DNA from: Piezodorus guildinii
Taxonomy: Eukaryota > Arthropoda > Insecta > Hemiptera > Pentatomidae
Assembly: GCA_023052935.1 (NCBI GenBank)
Contig: CM041295.1
Span: 105,448,711 to 105,512,710, forward strand
DNA length: 64,000 bases
Direction of reading: 5' to 3'
The notes below the pieces were generated by a model that saw nothing but the letters and a program-made list of their open reading frames with translations, had not been told where the DNA came from and searched no databases. Of this stretch, positions 34,255 through 45,834 are shown piece after piece (within the stretch, counting starts at the first letter, position 1; each line of letters starts with the position of its first letter). A program made the translations under genes and the position numbers.

Positions 34255-34880
34255 GGGGTGAAGACTATAATGGTTTTTGCTCAAACTTTTTTAACCGAAA
34301 ATACACGTTTTAGGGTCTCCTGAGACCAAATGACCAAGTCCCGCAAAAAGGTCTGTATGTATGCTTGTAGGTCTAGCACGAAAACGAAAAGTCTGATGAA
34401 ACTGAAATTTAAAATTAAAGACAACCTTACATCAGCGATGTTACAGCAACTTTTTCATCAAAATAGACGAACTAAATAGAGCCACTTTATAGGACGCATA
34501 TTGCACCTTTTTACGATTTTCTAAAAAAAAAAACGGCATTAATGATTTTGATTAAATTCGCTCTATCGATGTCAAATTGAATGGGTTATAATATGATGTT
34601 GGTTTCGTTCTGATTGAAATAGTATGACAGGGTTTAAATACCATATTTTAAATTTTCTTTCTTCAAAGTACCTTAAAGTTTGTAGATTTGAAATTTTTTA
34701 CCATATCATCTTATTAGCATTAATAAAAAACGGGTAAATATATAATTTGAACGAATACGATAACCAACTACAGGAGAAAATTGAAAACATATTTTTGTTT
34801 GCAATTTTTGTGTTTTTTAACATTAGAACAATAACATAGATGTAAAATATACCGTTATAAAGCTAATGATTTTAGAAAAA
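34255..34880 (-). repeat. dispersed repeat A copy
   Basis: Ordered blocks shared with 55370-55990 and, inverted, with 61790-62420: ACACGTTTTAGGGTCTCCTG, AAAGACAACCTTACATCAGC, CGATGTCAAATTGAATGGG, GTTTCGTTCTGATTGAAAT, AAGTACCTTAAAGTTTGTAG and ATAAAAAACGGGTAAATATA, ending near AAATATACCGTTATAAAGC. Non-coding. Confidence 0.8.
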
Positions 34881-35900
34881 ATAATATCATGTGCTACGTT
34901 TTTGACCAGCTGCTTTTCTAAGGCAGCGTTACCTTCAAAAACTGGCTTACTTGATACATTTAATGTATGTATGGATCAATATCTCTGAAACCATTGGATT
35001 TCCTTTCCAAAGGTATCGTGTTTACCGATCCCAATTGGTGGCATGCAGGGTAAGATTAAACTAAACAAATTTCAATAAAAGACATTATTTAAATTACCTT
35101 AAACATATGCAACATATTTACACAATGCCTGAGGATACTGAGGGACATTGTAGTTAAACTTCCCATACCATATTACAATTAAAGAAAATACCTTTAAAAC
35201 CCTTGGTCAGCTGGCGAAGATGGAATCAGTCTTAGGCGCCCCTTCTAGGCTTCATCTTCCAGCTGCTCTCTGATCTCCGACGTTCCTCGCTTCTTCTTGA
35301 GGATGGAACTCGACTGTCCTCTTGCTGGACTTCAACTGGCTGGAATAAGACTCCCTTTACAGATCTTCTCTCTCATCCTCGTCACCTCGGGTGGGGCTGA
35401 TATGGGAAATCCAGCCTTTGTCCAGCCTAGTAGCTGGTGTCTAGAAAGTACCAGGTGTACCGCGGGAGGGGGGGGGGGGAGGACAGACCACAGACAGGCC
35501 AAGCCCACGGACAATCCAAGGGGGTTCGGGAAGTGCCTTCTGACTTTTGCCGACAAAGATTATTAATATATATTTTAATTAATATAATAGTTATCCAATC
35601 CTTACTCTCCTCACTATCCTCAATACATTAGACATGTACACAGATTCGTAAAAGTTAATGGAGAGTCATAAAATGCCGATACTACTAACTGATTTTTGTA
35701 GATAATAATATAGTAGATTACTGAATAAAACAGATGTTTCTAACGAGACTAAACGTAATTAATTCCTTAACCTTTTTTTATCTCTGACTGTATTAAATTG
35801 ACTTAAACAACGGAGATAAGTGAAAGACGTGTGTTGCACTCTCCAGATTTTTTTACTCCGTACAATTGATAAGTGTTAGTACTATGAGAGGATTTCAACC
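34881..35900. other. GC-rich patch within non-coding DNA
   Basis: 35200-35560 is strikingly GC-richer than its neighbours, with a G run at 35465-35480. The plus frame 35297-35566 and its minus shadow have no motif that I recognise. It could be foreign, a UTR or part of an unknown element. Confidence 0.3.
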
Positions 35901-35905
35901 CATGA

Positions 35906-36480
35906 ATGGTTTATACGTTTCTAAAAGAAAATATTCTACCTAAAAACTATGACTTGCGGTGTAAATACAAGAGAGAAATTTCCTCCTTTTCTCCCTGGTC
36001 ACTGGCCGCTACAGGTTCAAGGGCAGCAGCTACCGAAATACAAAGGGATTTCAAGGGCTTTTGTTTATTGGGCCATTACCATGGAGTAAGTTCCTCTGAT
36101 GAAACTTTCATTGCTGGTCCTTCCACAGAACATCACTGCCGTAGAGAGTTTATACGCCCACACAAACCAAAACAATCGCGTTTATTTTGGTTTGTTTATT
36201 ATTGTTCAGAAATTTTCTTGTACTATTGAATCATTAAAGGGACTTACATTTTAACATGTTTGTTATTTTCCAAGTCAATATTCTTATATTCTCACACGGT
36301 ATTAAGGGAATCGGTAAAATTAGCGGATAATTTGGACTGTTCATTTGACAAAGACTACGTGACGATGGTAAAGTGGAAGAGTGAGGTATATCATCTAACG
36401 GACACAGCCAAAGAAAACTTTATGAAATTGATTAATGATCTCCGTTATTGGTGACGAACAGTAATAATAAAAGCCTTTAT
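35906..36480 (+). other. two orphan frames, possible unidentified exon
   Basis: 35906-36229 (107 codons) and 36260-36454 (64 codons). The second has a protein-like stretch, VKLADNLDCSFDKDYVTMV and AKENFMKLINDLRYW, then TGA and an AATAAA-type signal about 10 bases on (near 36464). That would fit a 3'-terminal exon or an element end. No acceptor can be fixed and I know no homolog. Confidence 0.25.
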
Positions 36481-36611
36481 TTATATGTAAATACAAAGTT
36501 ATTAATAATCTCCATTATGTATAAAAAAACAAAACAAAAAAAATGTATATTTACATATAGACCTTCCCAAAGAATGGGAGATTAGAGTCTTTTGCCGGAG
36601 ACTAGCCGAAC

Positions 36612-39150
36612 CTAAAACTTGAGTTGCTGGCACTTAGTTTTCCACAACTTCCTGTCTTGTGGGTATTTCATCCATAAAGAACCTTCCTTTTTCCTCAATT
36701 CGTCAGCCCAGCGCTTGCGTTGTCGGCCTCGACGTCTTTTTTTATTTATATCAATCCATTCTGAAGCTCGCTTTGCCAAACTATCTTCTGTTTTCCGCAT
36801 GAGATGTCCTGCCCATGTCCACTTCATTTTTATAGCACAAGCTATAGCGTCTGCGACATTTGTTAGTTTTCTTATTTTATTTGCGTTAATTTTGTCCCGC
36901 AGGAAGATTCCTAACATAATCCGCTTCATTCTTCGTTGACATACGTTTATTTTCTGTTCTAAATTTTTTGTGAGTGACCATGTCTGGCATCCATATGTAA
37001 GCACTGGGATGATGCAGCTGTTAAAAGCTAGTGCTTTATATTTTATTTCCAGTTGGCTTTTGAATATGATCTTGAGGCTCCAAAATTTTTTCCACGCCTT
37101 ACCTATTCTGGATTCTATTTCTTTTGCGTCTCTATTTACAAATGATATTTTTTGTCCAAGATAGTAGGCTTCTTTGGAAATCTTCATGTCTGGGAGTTGG
37201 TGCTTAATTATTTCCGAAGACCCGTTGGTCATTATTAGAGACTTTTCAGGGTTCAATATCAGACCATGAGAGAGCTCTTTTCTTTTAGTTCATTAACCAT
37301 TATGACGAGTTCATCCTCCGAACTTGCTATTAGGACTACGTCATCCGCGAATTTCAATGAATTTAGCTTCGTTCCATTGATAGAGATTCCCATATCTTCC
37401 CAATCTAGGGCTTCGAAGATTCGTTCTAATTCTGAAAGGAAAATGGTTGGTGATAGTGGGTCTCCCTGCCTAACTCCTTTCCAAATCGGAAATGTATTGC
37501 CTTTCCTTTCCATTTCTATGTATCCTTTGTTATCAGTGTACATCTCTTCTATTAGTTGGACATACCCTTTGTCTATTCCTCTACGTTCCAATGCTGTCCC
37601 TATATTATTGTGATATATACTATCAAACGCTTTCTTGAAATCTAGGAATACCAGATATATTGTGAAATTATATTCGTTCGCTTTCTCTATCAACTGGTTT
37701 ATTGTAAACAGATGGTCTATTACTGACACGTTCTTTCTAAATCCTGCTTGATCTTTTGGAAGGCTTTCGTATATTGTTTTAAGTATTCTAGTATTTATTA
37801 TTTTAGAAAAGAGCTTGCAAAGGTTGGAGCAAATTGAAATTGGGCGGTAGTTATTGAGATTTTTTCTGTCACCCTTCTTATGGATGAGAATTATCTTTGA
37901 AATTTTCCATTCATGTATTTCTTTTTTCTTAAGAATTTCGTTAAAGACAAAACCTATTTAATTTAATATCCTATTTAAGTTATCACCTCCGGATTTCAGA
38001 ACTTCGTTCGTTAATCCGTCTTCTCCAGGGCATTTGTTATTTTTTAATTTTTTCGTAGCTGCTTCTACTTCATTTTCCATTATTGGTAATATCGTATAAT
38101 TTGTTTCATCGTTCTTCTATTTTATTTTGGTTAGGTATTTATCTGAAGAGTACGATTCCTTAAAGAAATCTGAAATCGAATCTATGATCTCTTGCCTATT
38201 GCTTTCCATGACTCCTTTCTTGTTTTCTAAATTTGTAATCCAGAATTTACCCTCGTTTAGTTCATTTCTAATCCTTTTTATTGATCTACTATTGCTAAGT
38301 ATATCAACCATTCGTTGTTCTTTAAATGATCTTAAATCCTGTTTGATATGGGGCCTGATTAGTTTATTTAGGTAGGACTTATTGGAATTAGGTGAGTTTG
38401 AAATCGATATTTTTCTTTTTTCTATCAGTTGTAATGTAGTCTCGGACAATTTTGAGCGATAATCCTTGGGTTTGTATGATTTTAATTTAGCCTGAGTAGA
38501 TGCTTCCTGAATTCTGTTTCTAATATCTATATACAATTCTTGGATATCATTGTGTTTTCTGTTTTCAATATATCTTCTTATTTCTTCCATCTTCTTATGC
38601 AGACATTCGGTATTTATGTTTCTTACAACTGGTTGTGGAGTAAAAAGGTCTGTTTTTCTTCTTTTTATCAAGTCTTAGGGTGGTCCTGATCAATCTATGA
38701 TCTGAGTTGAAATTTATATTTGACAATACCTCGCAGTTAATTTAATTATGTCAATTTTGTTACTTAGGATATAATCTATTTCAAATTTCGATCCTGTAGG
38801 AGACTTCCAGGTCCATTTGTTTTTTATTTATTTTTGTAAAAACTATTTAATATTTTAAGCCTATTGCTATGAGCGAAGTTGATGAGCGATCACCGCCGTC
38901 GTTACGCTGGCCGAACCATGATTTCCCCATGATGGATTATTCTCCCGGTCTGTACTTCCCCACTCGACCGTTCCAGTCTCCCATAACTAATAGAGGTTCT
39001 TAGGCCAACTTTTAGTTCATCTACATATTTTGTAATTCTGTAGAATTTTTCTTTTCGTATTGTTAGGAAGCTGTTGGACGTGACTGATATAATAGACTTT
39101 ATTATTTGCTGTGCAGAACAGTTTCTATTGTGTGGGAACACAACTTCCAC
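36612..39150 (-). pseudogene. RTE-clade LINE, endonuclease to 3' end (decayed)
   Basis: Minus strand, from right to left: endonuclease end near 39000-38640 in broken frames (a GRLERSSGEV reading and HNRLYPK scraps); a linker frame at 38671-38117 (RRKTDLFTPQPVVRNI, ILSNSRSIKRIRNELNEG); RT at 37729-37259 with YLVFLDFKKAFDSIYH, GVRQGDPLSPTIFLSELE and LKFADDVVLIAS (FADD); then 37256-36612 with PVLTYGCQTWSLTKNLEQKI, QRRMKRIMLGI, MKWTWAGHLMRKTED and RRGRQRKRWADEL, the standard RTE tail. Stops at about 37257 and between 37730 and 38115 break it, but the pieces are long, so it is younger than most copies here. The 5' end is lost near 39150. Confidence 0.88.
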
Positions 39151-39159
39151 TCACAGTAG

Positions 39160-40440
39160 TTAATCACTGTAACAATATTAATAACTTAAGCGAAACAACT
39201 TTTAATTTATTTAAATAAAAGTTTATTCAGTTTCGTTGGAACATATGATTCAGTAAGTAATATACAATATTAATAATTACGTACAATAATATAATATTTA
39301 TCCTATTGTCTTCTCCATGTTGCGAACAGTTATTAAATAATATTTTTTAAAATCTTGTGCTTTCAACGGTATATTACCCTAGTATTATCCACTTACAATT
39401 CTCGGAATAATTTGATTCTGTTAAAAATTTTAATATTTTTAAAGAACAAATTATATGAATAGTTTACTTAAACATTATCAGGTAAGTAATATCTACATAT
39501 TAAAAAGACGTATCAAAATCGTAATAGTTTTAGAATTCAGTACATCAAATCAGTTATTTTTATTGAACTTTGTATAATAATATAATAATTTTTTTTAAAC
39601 TGGACAATTCCCTTATATATATCTTTACAAAGTGATAAAAGGAATTTTGTGTTTATGTCTATAGATAATACAAAAAATAAAATAAACGCGTTAAAGAAAA
39701 GCTAAATATAAGAACAATATTTATTAAAATTGAAAAGACATTAATTAAATTAAAAGGCGCTATCAATAATATGTCTTGTGGATTTACGAAAAGTTCAGTA
39801 AACAAAATCATAATATTATTAATTATTTATTATAATAATAAATTTTGTATAATGACAAGTCTCTTCATGAATAATCTTACAAAGTCATAAAAATGATTTT
39901 TAGTGTCTTATTACAAAATGAATCAAAAATAATATACGCATAATAAACATGAATGTAGATAAGTAATAAATTAAAGACAATTAAATTAAGCAGCTCTAAT
40001 AATATATCAATAGTTATACAAAGTATAGAAAAATAATATATGAATATAATAAAATGATATGATACAACTTCTCATAGTCATCTCTCAATTACAAATCACA
40101 GTTACCGCTTTCACACTCTTCTATGTACTTGTATTAGATAAACATTCTTTCACAGTTATTATCTAAATTGCTATCTTATGTTGATAAAAACAATGAAGTA
40201 AAAATATTTGCTCTTTTCTACTTTTGTTAATCATAAAATTCTTTCATCAACATCCAATTGTTAATTTTTTCGAATCTACAAAATTAAAGGTACTTTGGAA
40301 TTACAAATTTTGATTATAAGGTGATAATCATAAGTAATTAGTGAGAGTTCAATAAAATAATATAGTAAAATGCGGAAAGTCAACATATATTAAAATGTTA
40401 TATTTAAATTATCGTATATGTATGTTGTTTTTTTACTAAT
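39160..40440. repeat. AT-rich region with partial copies of repeats A/B
   Basis: 39345-39420 carries GCTTTCAACGGTATATTACC as in repeat B. 40090-40310 (CTCTTTTCTACTTTTGTTAA, then GAATCTACAAAATTAAAGG) is a close match to 47110-47340. No coding frame. Confidence 0.6.
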
Positions 40441-40444
40441 TTTA

Positions 40445-41150
40445 TAGAAATTAACAGATCTTTTTTAGTTCTTCGAGGATACGACCGAAAGGAAGTGATT
40501 GAATAGACGGGATTTGAAGATCGGGAGAGTATCGGAATGACGAATATACAAGGGAATGGAATTCCATACTGACGAGGAGCGAACTAGGAAGGATCTGTCG
40601 AGAGCTGCGGTTCGATGGGGCGTTATATCGTCTGAAGGCCGCGAACGAGTGTAACGTGAGTAGACGGAGGATTTGTATGAAAAAATATCTGAGATGTACG
40701 ATGGGCAGAGCTTGGAGGAGGAAGGAAGCCAGGAAGTACTTACAATGGTAGGAAGGGTGAAGCCACTTCAACTTTTCGTAGAATCGGATAACAGAGGTGT
40801 CCCTGGATATCCCAAATATGAAGCGTATTAAGCAGTTAAATAATCGTTTTAGTTTTTCTTCGAGATCCCCAGAGACACCCCCATACACCGCACAGCAGTT
40901 GTCAAAGTGGGGAAATATTAAAGAACAAACCAGGAGCCTTTCGGGTTTCATGTGGAAGGAGGTGACGAAGGTGATTTAGGAAATTCAAAGTGGATATGGT
41001 GCGTCGACAGCTTTCGGAGACATGGTTTTTCCAGGAAAAAGTTTGATGTAAGATCATTCCTTGGTTTTTAGAGGTTTGGTGGAACTTTGTTGGATTATTA
41101 TTGAGAAACAGCATTGGGATTGGAGGAAGGGTTTTGAGAAGAGGATTGGA
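40445..41150 (-). pseudogene. L2-like LINE C-terminal fragment
   Basis: Two overlapping minus frames: 41114-40902 (PTKFHQTSKNQGMILHQTFS) and 40951-40451 (RLLVCSLIFPHFDNCCAVYG, LKRLFNCLIRFIFGISRDTS, KLKWLHPSYHCKYFLASFL). They correspond to 2760-3390 of the + strand copy. RT and endonuclease are missing. Confidence 0.8.
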
Positions 41151-41158
41151 ACCTATTA

Positions 41159-41161
<3 letters not shown>

Positions 41162-41235
<74 letters not shown>
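41162..41235. repeat. (TA)n-(GA)n microsatellite
   Basis: TA run followed by about 12 GA units. Confidence 0.95.
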
Positions 41236-41238
<3 letters not shown>

Positions 41239-41385
41239 ATATGCGTTATTTAAGATTTGATTAACATTATTGCATGGGCGTAGCCAGAGTGGAGCAGGAG
41301 GGATAGACTGAGAAAATGTGGGTGAGTAGGAAAGGGTAAAGTTTACTTAAGGTCTAGGTAGAACGGATTAATAGGAAGTTAATAA

Positions 41386-41580
41386 TAATAGGCTTACCAA
41401 ACCCGAAGGTTCGATGCCGATACCACCAAACTTCGCCTGCACAGACTCGTCCAATGATCGCCGGTCAAGCCCAAGCCCCCGAGATCAGTCTTAATGCGAT
41501 CCTCCCATTGACGCTTCGGCCTACCTTTCGGACACCTACCAGTCGGTTCAGCGAATACCAACTTTCTTGGAATCCGTTTC
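41386..41580 (-). pseudogene. RTE-like LINE, 3' part (split by Jockey insertion)
   Basis: On the minus strand this continues the frame interrupted at 45976: RIPRKLVFAEPTGR, then a KRQWEDRIKTDL-like segment and the end near GIEPSGLV, followed by TTATTATT. It matches 6860-7045. Together with 46435-45976 it is one 5'-truncated copy. Confidence 0.8.
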
Positions 41581-41760
41581 TCACCGAGCCCAACAACTTT
41601 TTTTTTTTTTTTTTTAACTTTAAATCTTTATTCACACCTGTAAATAATACAATGAACAATCAGTGAATGTGCGGTCAATTTTAAGAAACATGGCGTGATA
41701 GGCATGAGAGAGAGCAGCACCCAGCGGTACCTACTCCTGGCATGAAATTAGTGTATATTA

Positions 41761-44481
41761 CTAAAGGAGAAGGTCTCTCATCCAACTCCTCTTCAGCCTT
41801 CTGTAGGCATTTCCTGGCATGAGTGTTGTGGCCATGTCATTGATTAGTGTGTTAGGGTGACCTTGTAGTTTGTCGTGGAAACGTTTGTAGTGTGTCCGTA
41901 TGTGCTCATTGACGGTTGGCATCTTAAGGTCAGTATGTAAAGTTATGTTGCTAACGTACCACGGTGCTTTTGTAATTGTTCTAAACGTTTTAGCCTGAAA
42001 GATTTGAAGTTTGTTAATGTGAGTCTTTTTAGCTGTCCCATATAGCTGTGATGCGTAAGTCCAAATAGGTTTCAGTAGGTAAGTATAGGTGTTTAATTTC
42101 TGTCGAAGTTTTAGTTTCGAGTGTTTTGAAAAGAGTGAGTAAAGAAGTCTCAGTCTTTGGTTAAGGGTTTTCTTTTTTTGGTTAATATGCGGGCCCCAAG
42201 TCATTCTTCTGTCAAACGTCAAACCAAGATAATGTACAGTGTCCGTCTGTGGAATTTGTGTGTTGTCTAAGAAAACGGGAGGACTCGTGTCATGTCGAAG
42301 AGTAAAGGTGATATGGTGTGATTTGTCATTATTCAATCGGATTTTCCAGAGTTTGAACCAGTCATGTAATTTTATTAGATGTTGTTGTAGGATCTCTGAG
42401 GCGTGGGTCGCAATTTTATGTTTTGTTAAGATCGCCGTGTCGTCGGCATAAGTCGCTGTTAGAATATTGGGGCTGTAAGGTATGTCATGAGTGTAAAGAA
42501 TGTAGAGTAACGGAGCGAGCACTGCACCTTGGGGTACTCCTGCTGCGATAGATCTCATGGCAGATAGCTCTGATCCCTGTCGAACGGAGAAAAATCTGTG
42601 AGAAAGGAAAGAATGAATAATGAGGTAGTAAGTAGGCGGAAGGATAGTCTTGAGTTTGAAGAGAAGCCCCTGGTGCCAAACTCTGTCGAAGGCTTGAGCA
42701 ACGTCGAGAAATACGCCAGTAGTGTATAACTTCTGCTCTAGTGCGGTGGATATGTAGTCCGTCACTCTGTGTAGTTGGTGCAATGTCGAGTGATGTCTTC
42801 TAAATCCAAATTGATGATCTGGTACGATGTCGTTGTTAGTTAGTACATCAAGAAGTCTTTTATGTAGTAGATGTTCGAAAATTTTGGAGCATAGCGGAAG
42901 TAAGCTTATTGGTCGGTATGATGAGGGAGTATTTTTGTCCTTGTTGGTCTTGTGAATCATTGTAATATGTGAGTATTTCCATTGAAGCGGGAATTTGGTT
43001 GTCCTCAGTATCGCGTTATAGATTGAAGTCAGAAACACTAGAGCTTTCCTGGGCATTTGCTGGAGTACCTCAGCGTTAATTAAGTCGTGTCCAGGGGCTT
43101 TCTTTTTAGGCAACTTTCTGATTTGTTCAGCGACTTGAGCAGGTGTAAAGGAAGGAAGAGGTAATGTCAGTTGTAAAGGTTCATCCAGAGTTTTAAGTAC
43201 AATTTTATCATGTTCGATGTTGTTGAATTCTGTGTGTGGTGTAAAGATAGAAGATAGATATTCGGCGAACAGTTCGGATTTTTCTCCGTCAGCCATCGCC
43301 CAGGAGCCATCTTCTTTTCGGAGGGGTGCAGGCATTTCCCGATGCTTAGTAAGGTTTTTAGTATGCCTCCACAAGCTGCCATCATCAGTCGAAAGGTTAC
43401 TAATGTAGTTATCATAAGTTGTTCTTTTAAATTTTGCAATTTGTCGTTTGAGTTCGTTGTTGAGTCGGTTGTAAATTTGTTTGTCTGATGGAAGTCGGTC
43501 TGTCTGCCATATTTTCCGGGCTCTTCTTTTTGCTCTGATCAAATCCCTTATGTACTGTGGATAAATTGGTAGCTTTTCATGTTTTCTTCGTCTAGGAATT
43601 GATGAGGACCATGCAGCGTCTTGTAGCTTCTGTGTGAAGCATTCTACAGCATCCTCAAGCTCTCCTTCATTTTTAATAGCCAAAGGAATGGAGAGAGCAG
43701 TATTTAGACAGTTTCTGAACGCATCCCAATCCATTATGCCATTTGTGAGAGATGTGTGTTTCTTAGCAACAAGTGGTTCTTCAAATAGTTCTAAATGCAA
43801 AAGAGAATGATCAGAGCAAAGATCTGTGCTCGTACTTATTGTGTGAGGTGTAGTGCGGAGTCCTTTAGTTATGAAAAAATCAAGTAAATCTGGTGTCTTA
43901 CGTCTAGATGTTGGCCAGTAAGTAGGTGAGTGTGGTGATATCGTGTCTAATGAAAGTTCGTGAAGGACATACCTGAGATTTCTTCCTCTTGGGGTTGATA
44001 ATCTAGATCCCCAAGTCGGGTCTTTAGCATTATAATCGCCACCTGCGACAAAGCATCTGCCGAGACGTTTGAAGAAGTTACTAAACATCGTGGAAGTCAG
44101 GACATATCTCGGAGGGCAATAAACAGCAGCAAGAGTAATGTTGTGATGTTCAGAGAATAGTGAAATGGCTGTAGCTTGTATGTCAGGTGATATGGGTAAT
44201 TGCAAAGGATGGTGTTTTAGTGTTGATCTGATGAGAATAGCAGTGCCTCCGTGTGAAGTATTGTCTGGATGGTCAGTTCTATAGATTTTGTAATCATGAA
44301 TGTAAAATTTGGATTTTGGTGTAAAATGTGTTTCAGTGATTAGTGCTATGTCAATTCGTTTCTCGTGTAAATATATGTCTAGTTCTGTCCTATGTTGATT
44401 AAGTCCGTTTGCGTTCCATAGTATGATAGACATGGAGCCTACAGTCATCTGATTAATGGGCATATAATTGTCTAAGGGCAA
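41761..44481 (-). CDS. Jockey ORF2: endonuclease-reverse transcriptase, intact
   Basis: 906-codon frame. Residues ~15-235 form the endonuclease: ILWNANGLNQHRTEL, ALITETHF (catalytic Glu), HGGTAILIRSTL, AAVYCPPR, GGDYNAKDPTWGSR and CSDHSLLHLEL (SDH present). RT at ~450-720: KKAPGHDLINAEVLQQM, YRPISLLPLCSKIFEHLL, FGFRRHHSTLHQLHRV, GVFLDVAQAFDRVWH, AAGVPQGAVLAPLLYILY and TATYADDTAIL with YADD. The thumb and a C-terminal segment (TYLLKPIWTYASQLYGTAKK, KAPWYVSN) finish it. All the motifs needed for target-primed reverse transcription are in place, and the length is right for Jockey. It starts 96 bases after ORF1 stops; the first ATG is used, with a second at residue 7. Confidence 0.95.
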   Translation of the reverse strand: MPLDNYMPINQMTVGSMSIILWNANGLNQHRTELDIYLHEKRIDIALITETHFTPKSKFYIHDYKIYRTDHPDNTSHGGTAILIRSTLKHHPLQLPISPDIQATAISLFSEHHNITLAAVYCPPRYVLTSTMFSNFFKRLGRCFVAGGDYNAKDPTWGSRLSTPRGRNLRYVLHELSLDTISPHSPTYWPTSRRKTPDLLDFFITKGLRTTPHTISTSTDLCSDHSLLHLELFEEPLVAKKHTSLTNGIMDWDAFRNCLNTALSIPLAIKNEGELEDAVECFTQKLQDAAWSSSIPRRRKHEKLPIYPQYIRDLIRAKRRARKIWQTDRLPSDKQIYNRLNNELKRQIAKFKRTTYDNYISNLSTDDGSLWRHTKNLTKHREMPAPLRKEDGSWAMADGEKSELFAEYLSSIFTPHTEFNNIEHDKIVLKTLDEPLQLTLPLPSFTPAQVAEQIRKLPKKKAPGHDLINAEVLQQMPRKALVFLTSIYNAILRTTKFPLQWKYSHITMIHKTNKDKNTPSSYRPISLLPLCSKIFEHLLHKRLLDVLTNNDIVPDHQFGFRRHHSTLHQLHRVTDYISTALEQKLYTTGVFLDVAQAFDRVWHQGLLFKLKTILPPTYYLIIHSFLSHRFFSVRQGSELSAMRSIAAGVPQGAVLAPLLYILYTHDIPYSPNILTATYADDTAILTKHKIATHASEILQQHLIKLHDWFKLWKIRLNNDKSHHITFTLRHDTSPPVFLDNTQIPQTDTVHYLGLTFDRRMTWGPHINQKKKTLNQRLRLLYSLFSKHSKLKLRQKLNTYTYLLKPIWTYASQLYGTAKKTHINKLQIFQAKTFRTITKAPWYVSNITLHTDLKMPTVNEHIRTHYKRFHDKLQGHPNTLINDMATTLMPGNAYRRLKRSWMRDLLL

Positions 44482-44577
44482 GGGTAGTTTGAGAGAGTTG
44501 TTGAAGAAGACCGAAGAGGGGCTGAATGAGATTGTTTAAGTTATTGATAATATTGTATAACTGGCCAGAGGAGTTAT

Positions 44578-45834
44578 CTACCGGCGGGACCGGTAGGGTA
44601 GTGCCCCACTCATACCTGTATATCTGTGTCGTTGGTGTGGCGCTTGAGCTGGTAGCTGTTGGTGTGGGGCTTGCGATGGTTGTTGCGGCTGTCTCTGGTG
44701 CTGTTGGTACTGGGCTTGAGCTGGTTGTTGTGGCTGTCTCTGATCTTGATGGTCTGGTGCTAGAGCTGGTTGATTCAACTGCCTCTGATGCTCCCGGTCA
44801 GTTCTTGGATGAGGTGGCTGAGGTGGATTTAGTTGTGGAAGAGGTGGAAACTCATTGAGGGCAGGCGGTGCATGTCTTACTGTTGGAGGTCGCTGAGGAG
44901 CGTACTGCTTCGAGCGATGTTTTCGAAGTTCTTTCAAAGTTTGGCAGCCCCTATAGTTGGCGGGATGAGCGCCATTACAGTTGGCGCAGGTTGCAGCTGT
45001 TTCTCTTGGTTTTGTGCAAGCACTGCTTTCGTGGCCCAGTCCACATCTTACACATTTTGGTGGGTAGTTGCAGTACGTTTTTGTGTGTCCGTACTGCTGG
45101 CATCGAATACATTGAGGAATCATTTTTCTTTTGCGCGGTTCCTCTATTTTTATATGGGTATAGTACAAAAATTCAATGTCAAAGATTTTGTCATTGAATG
45201 TTGCTCTTGAGACGTCCACGAAAAACATGGGAAGGGGTGTTTTAAATCGTGAAATGACGTTGACAATACTTGTTGCCTCATATCCATATTTGGCCAGTTC
45301 TTCTTTTATGGTGGTTAGTGGTGTGCCGTAGTGTAGGTTTTTGATAACAACTCGTGGACTTTTTTCCTCTGGTAGTTGATATGTGTGGAAGTACGCACCT
45401 CCCTTTCTTAAACTAGTCACTAACTTTCGGTAAACATCTGAGTTTTCAGGGTATACGGTTACTCCCCTGACAGATGTCTTGAGCCTGAAACTGTTTGCCC
45501 CTCCCTCATTATGAAGGAATGTTATGAGTGCAGGGTAATCTTTAACGTCAGATAAATGTATGGGTGGCGGTTTGGTGTTGGTAGGTTGATTAGTTGATGG
45601 CTCAGGTTCATCTATTGAGGGTGATAACGGTTCGAACCTGTTCTGAGTATTTGTAGGTGGACTAACCTTCATAATTTTCCTGGGGTCTCTTTCTGCAGTT
45701 AATTGTCTTTTTCTTCCTGACACAAGCTCCCAGGAGATATTTTCGTGCTCGATAGCATTATTGGAAATGTCTAAGCCACTGGTTGGAGCACTTGAAGTTG
45801 AGGCTTCCGTCATTTTTTCAGTGGGAGAACCCAC
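44578..45834 (-). CDS. Jockey ORF1: gag-like RNA-binding protein, intact
   Basis: 418-codon frame. After a hydrophilic start it has a conserved core (PALITFLHNEGGANSFRLK, VYRKLVTSLRKGGAYFHTYQ, PLPMFFVDVSRATFNDKIFD) and then three CCHC zinc knuckles: CIRCQQYGHTKTYC, CVRCGLGHESSAC and CANCNGAHPANYRGC (residues ~245-300). The C-terminal ~100 residues are very rich in Gln, Pro and His (repeats such as HQRQPQQPAQAQ). It would form the ribonucleoprotein with element RNA, and in Jockey relatives it carries it to chromosomes. The remnant at 396-857 is a decayed relative. Confidence 0.95.
   Translation of the reverse strand: MGSPTEKMTEASTSSAPTSGLDISNNAIEHENISWELVSGRKRQLTAERDPRKIMKVSPPTNTQNRFEPLSPSIDEPEPSTNQPTNTKPPPIHLSDVKDYPALITFLHNEGGANSFRLKTSVRGVTVYPENSDVYRKLVTSLRKGGAYFHTYQLPEEKSPRVVIKNLHYGTPLTTIKEELAKYGYEATSIVNVISRFKTPLPMFFVDVSRATFNDKIFDIEFLYYTHIKIEEPRKRKMIPQCIRCQQYGHTKTYCNYPPKCVRCGLGHESSACTKPRETAATCANCNGAHPANYRGCQTLKELRKHRSKQYAPQRPPTVRHAPPALNEFPPLPQLNPPQPPHPRTDREHQRQLNQPALAPDHQDQRQPQQPAQAQYQQHQRQPQQPSQAPHQQLPAQAPHQRHRYTGMSGALPYRSRR

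Noticed and set aside
44526..45210. Plus-strand frames opposite the Jockey ORF1
   Set aside because: Antisense shadows of the Gln/Pro-rich and zinc-knuckle coding sequence.
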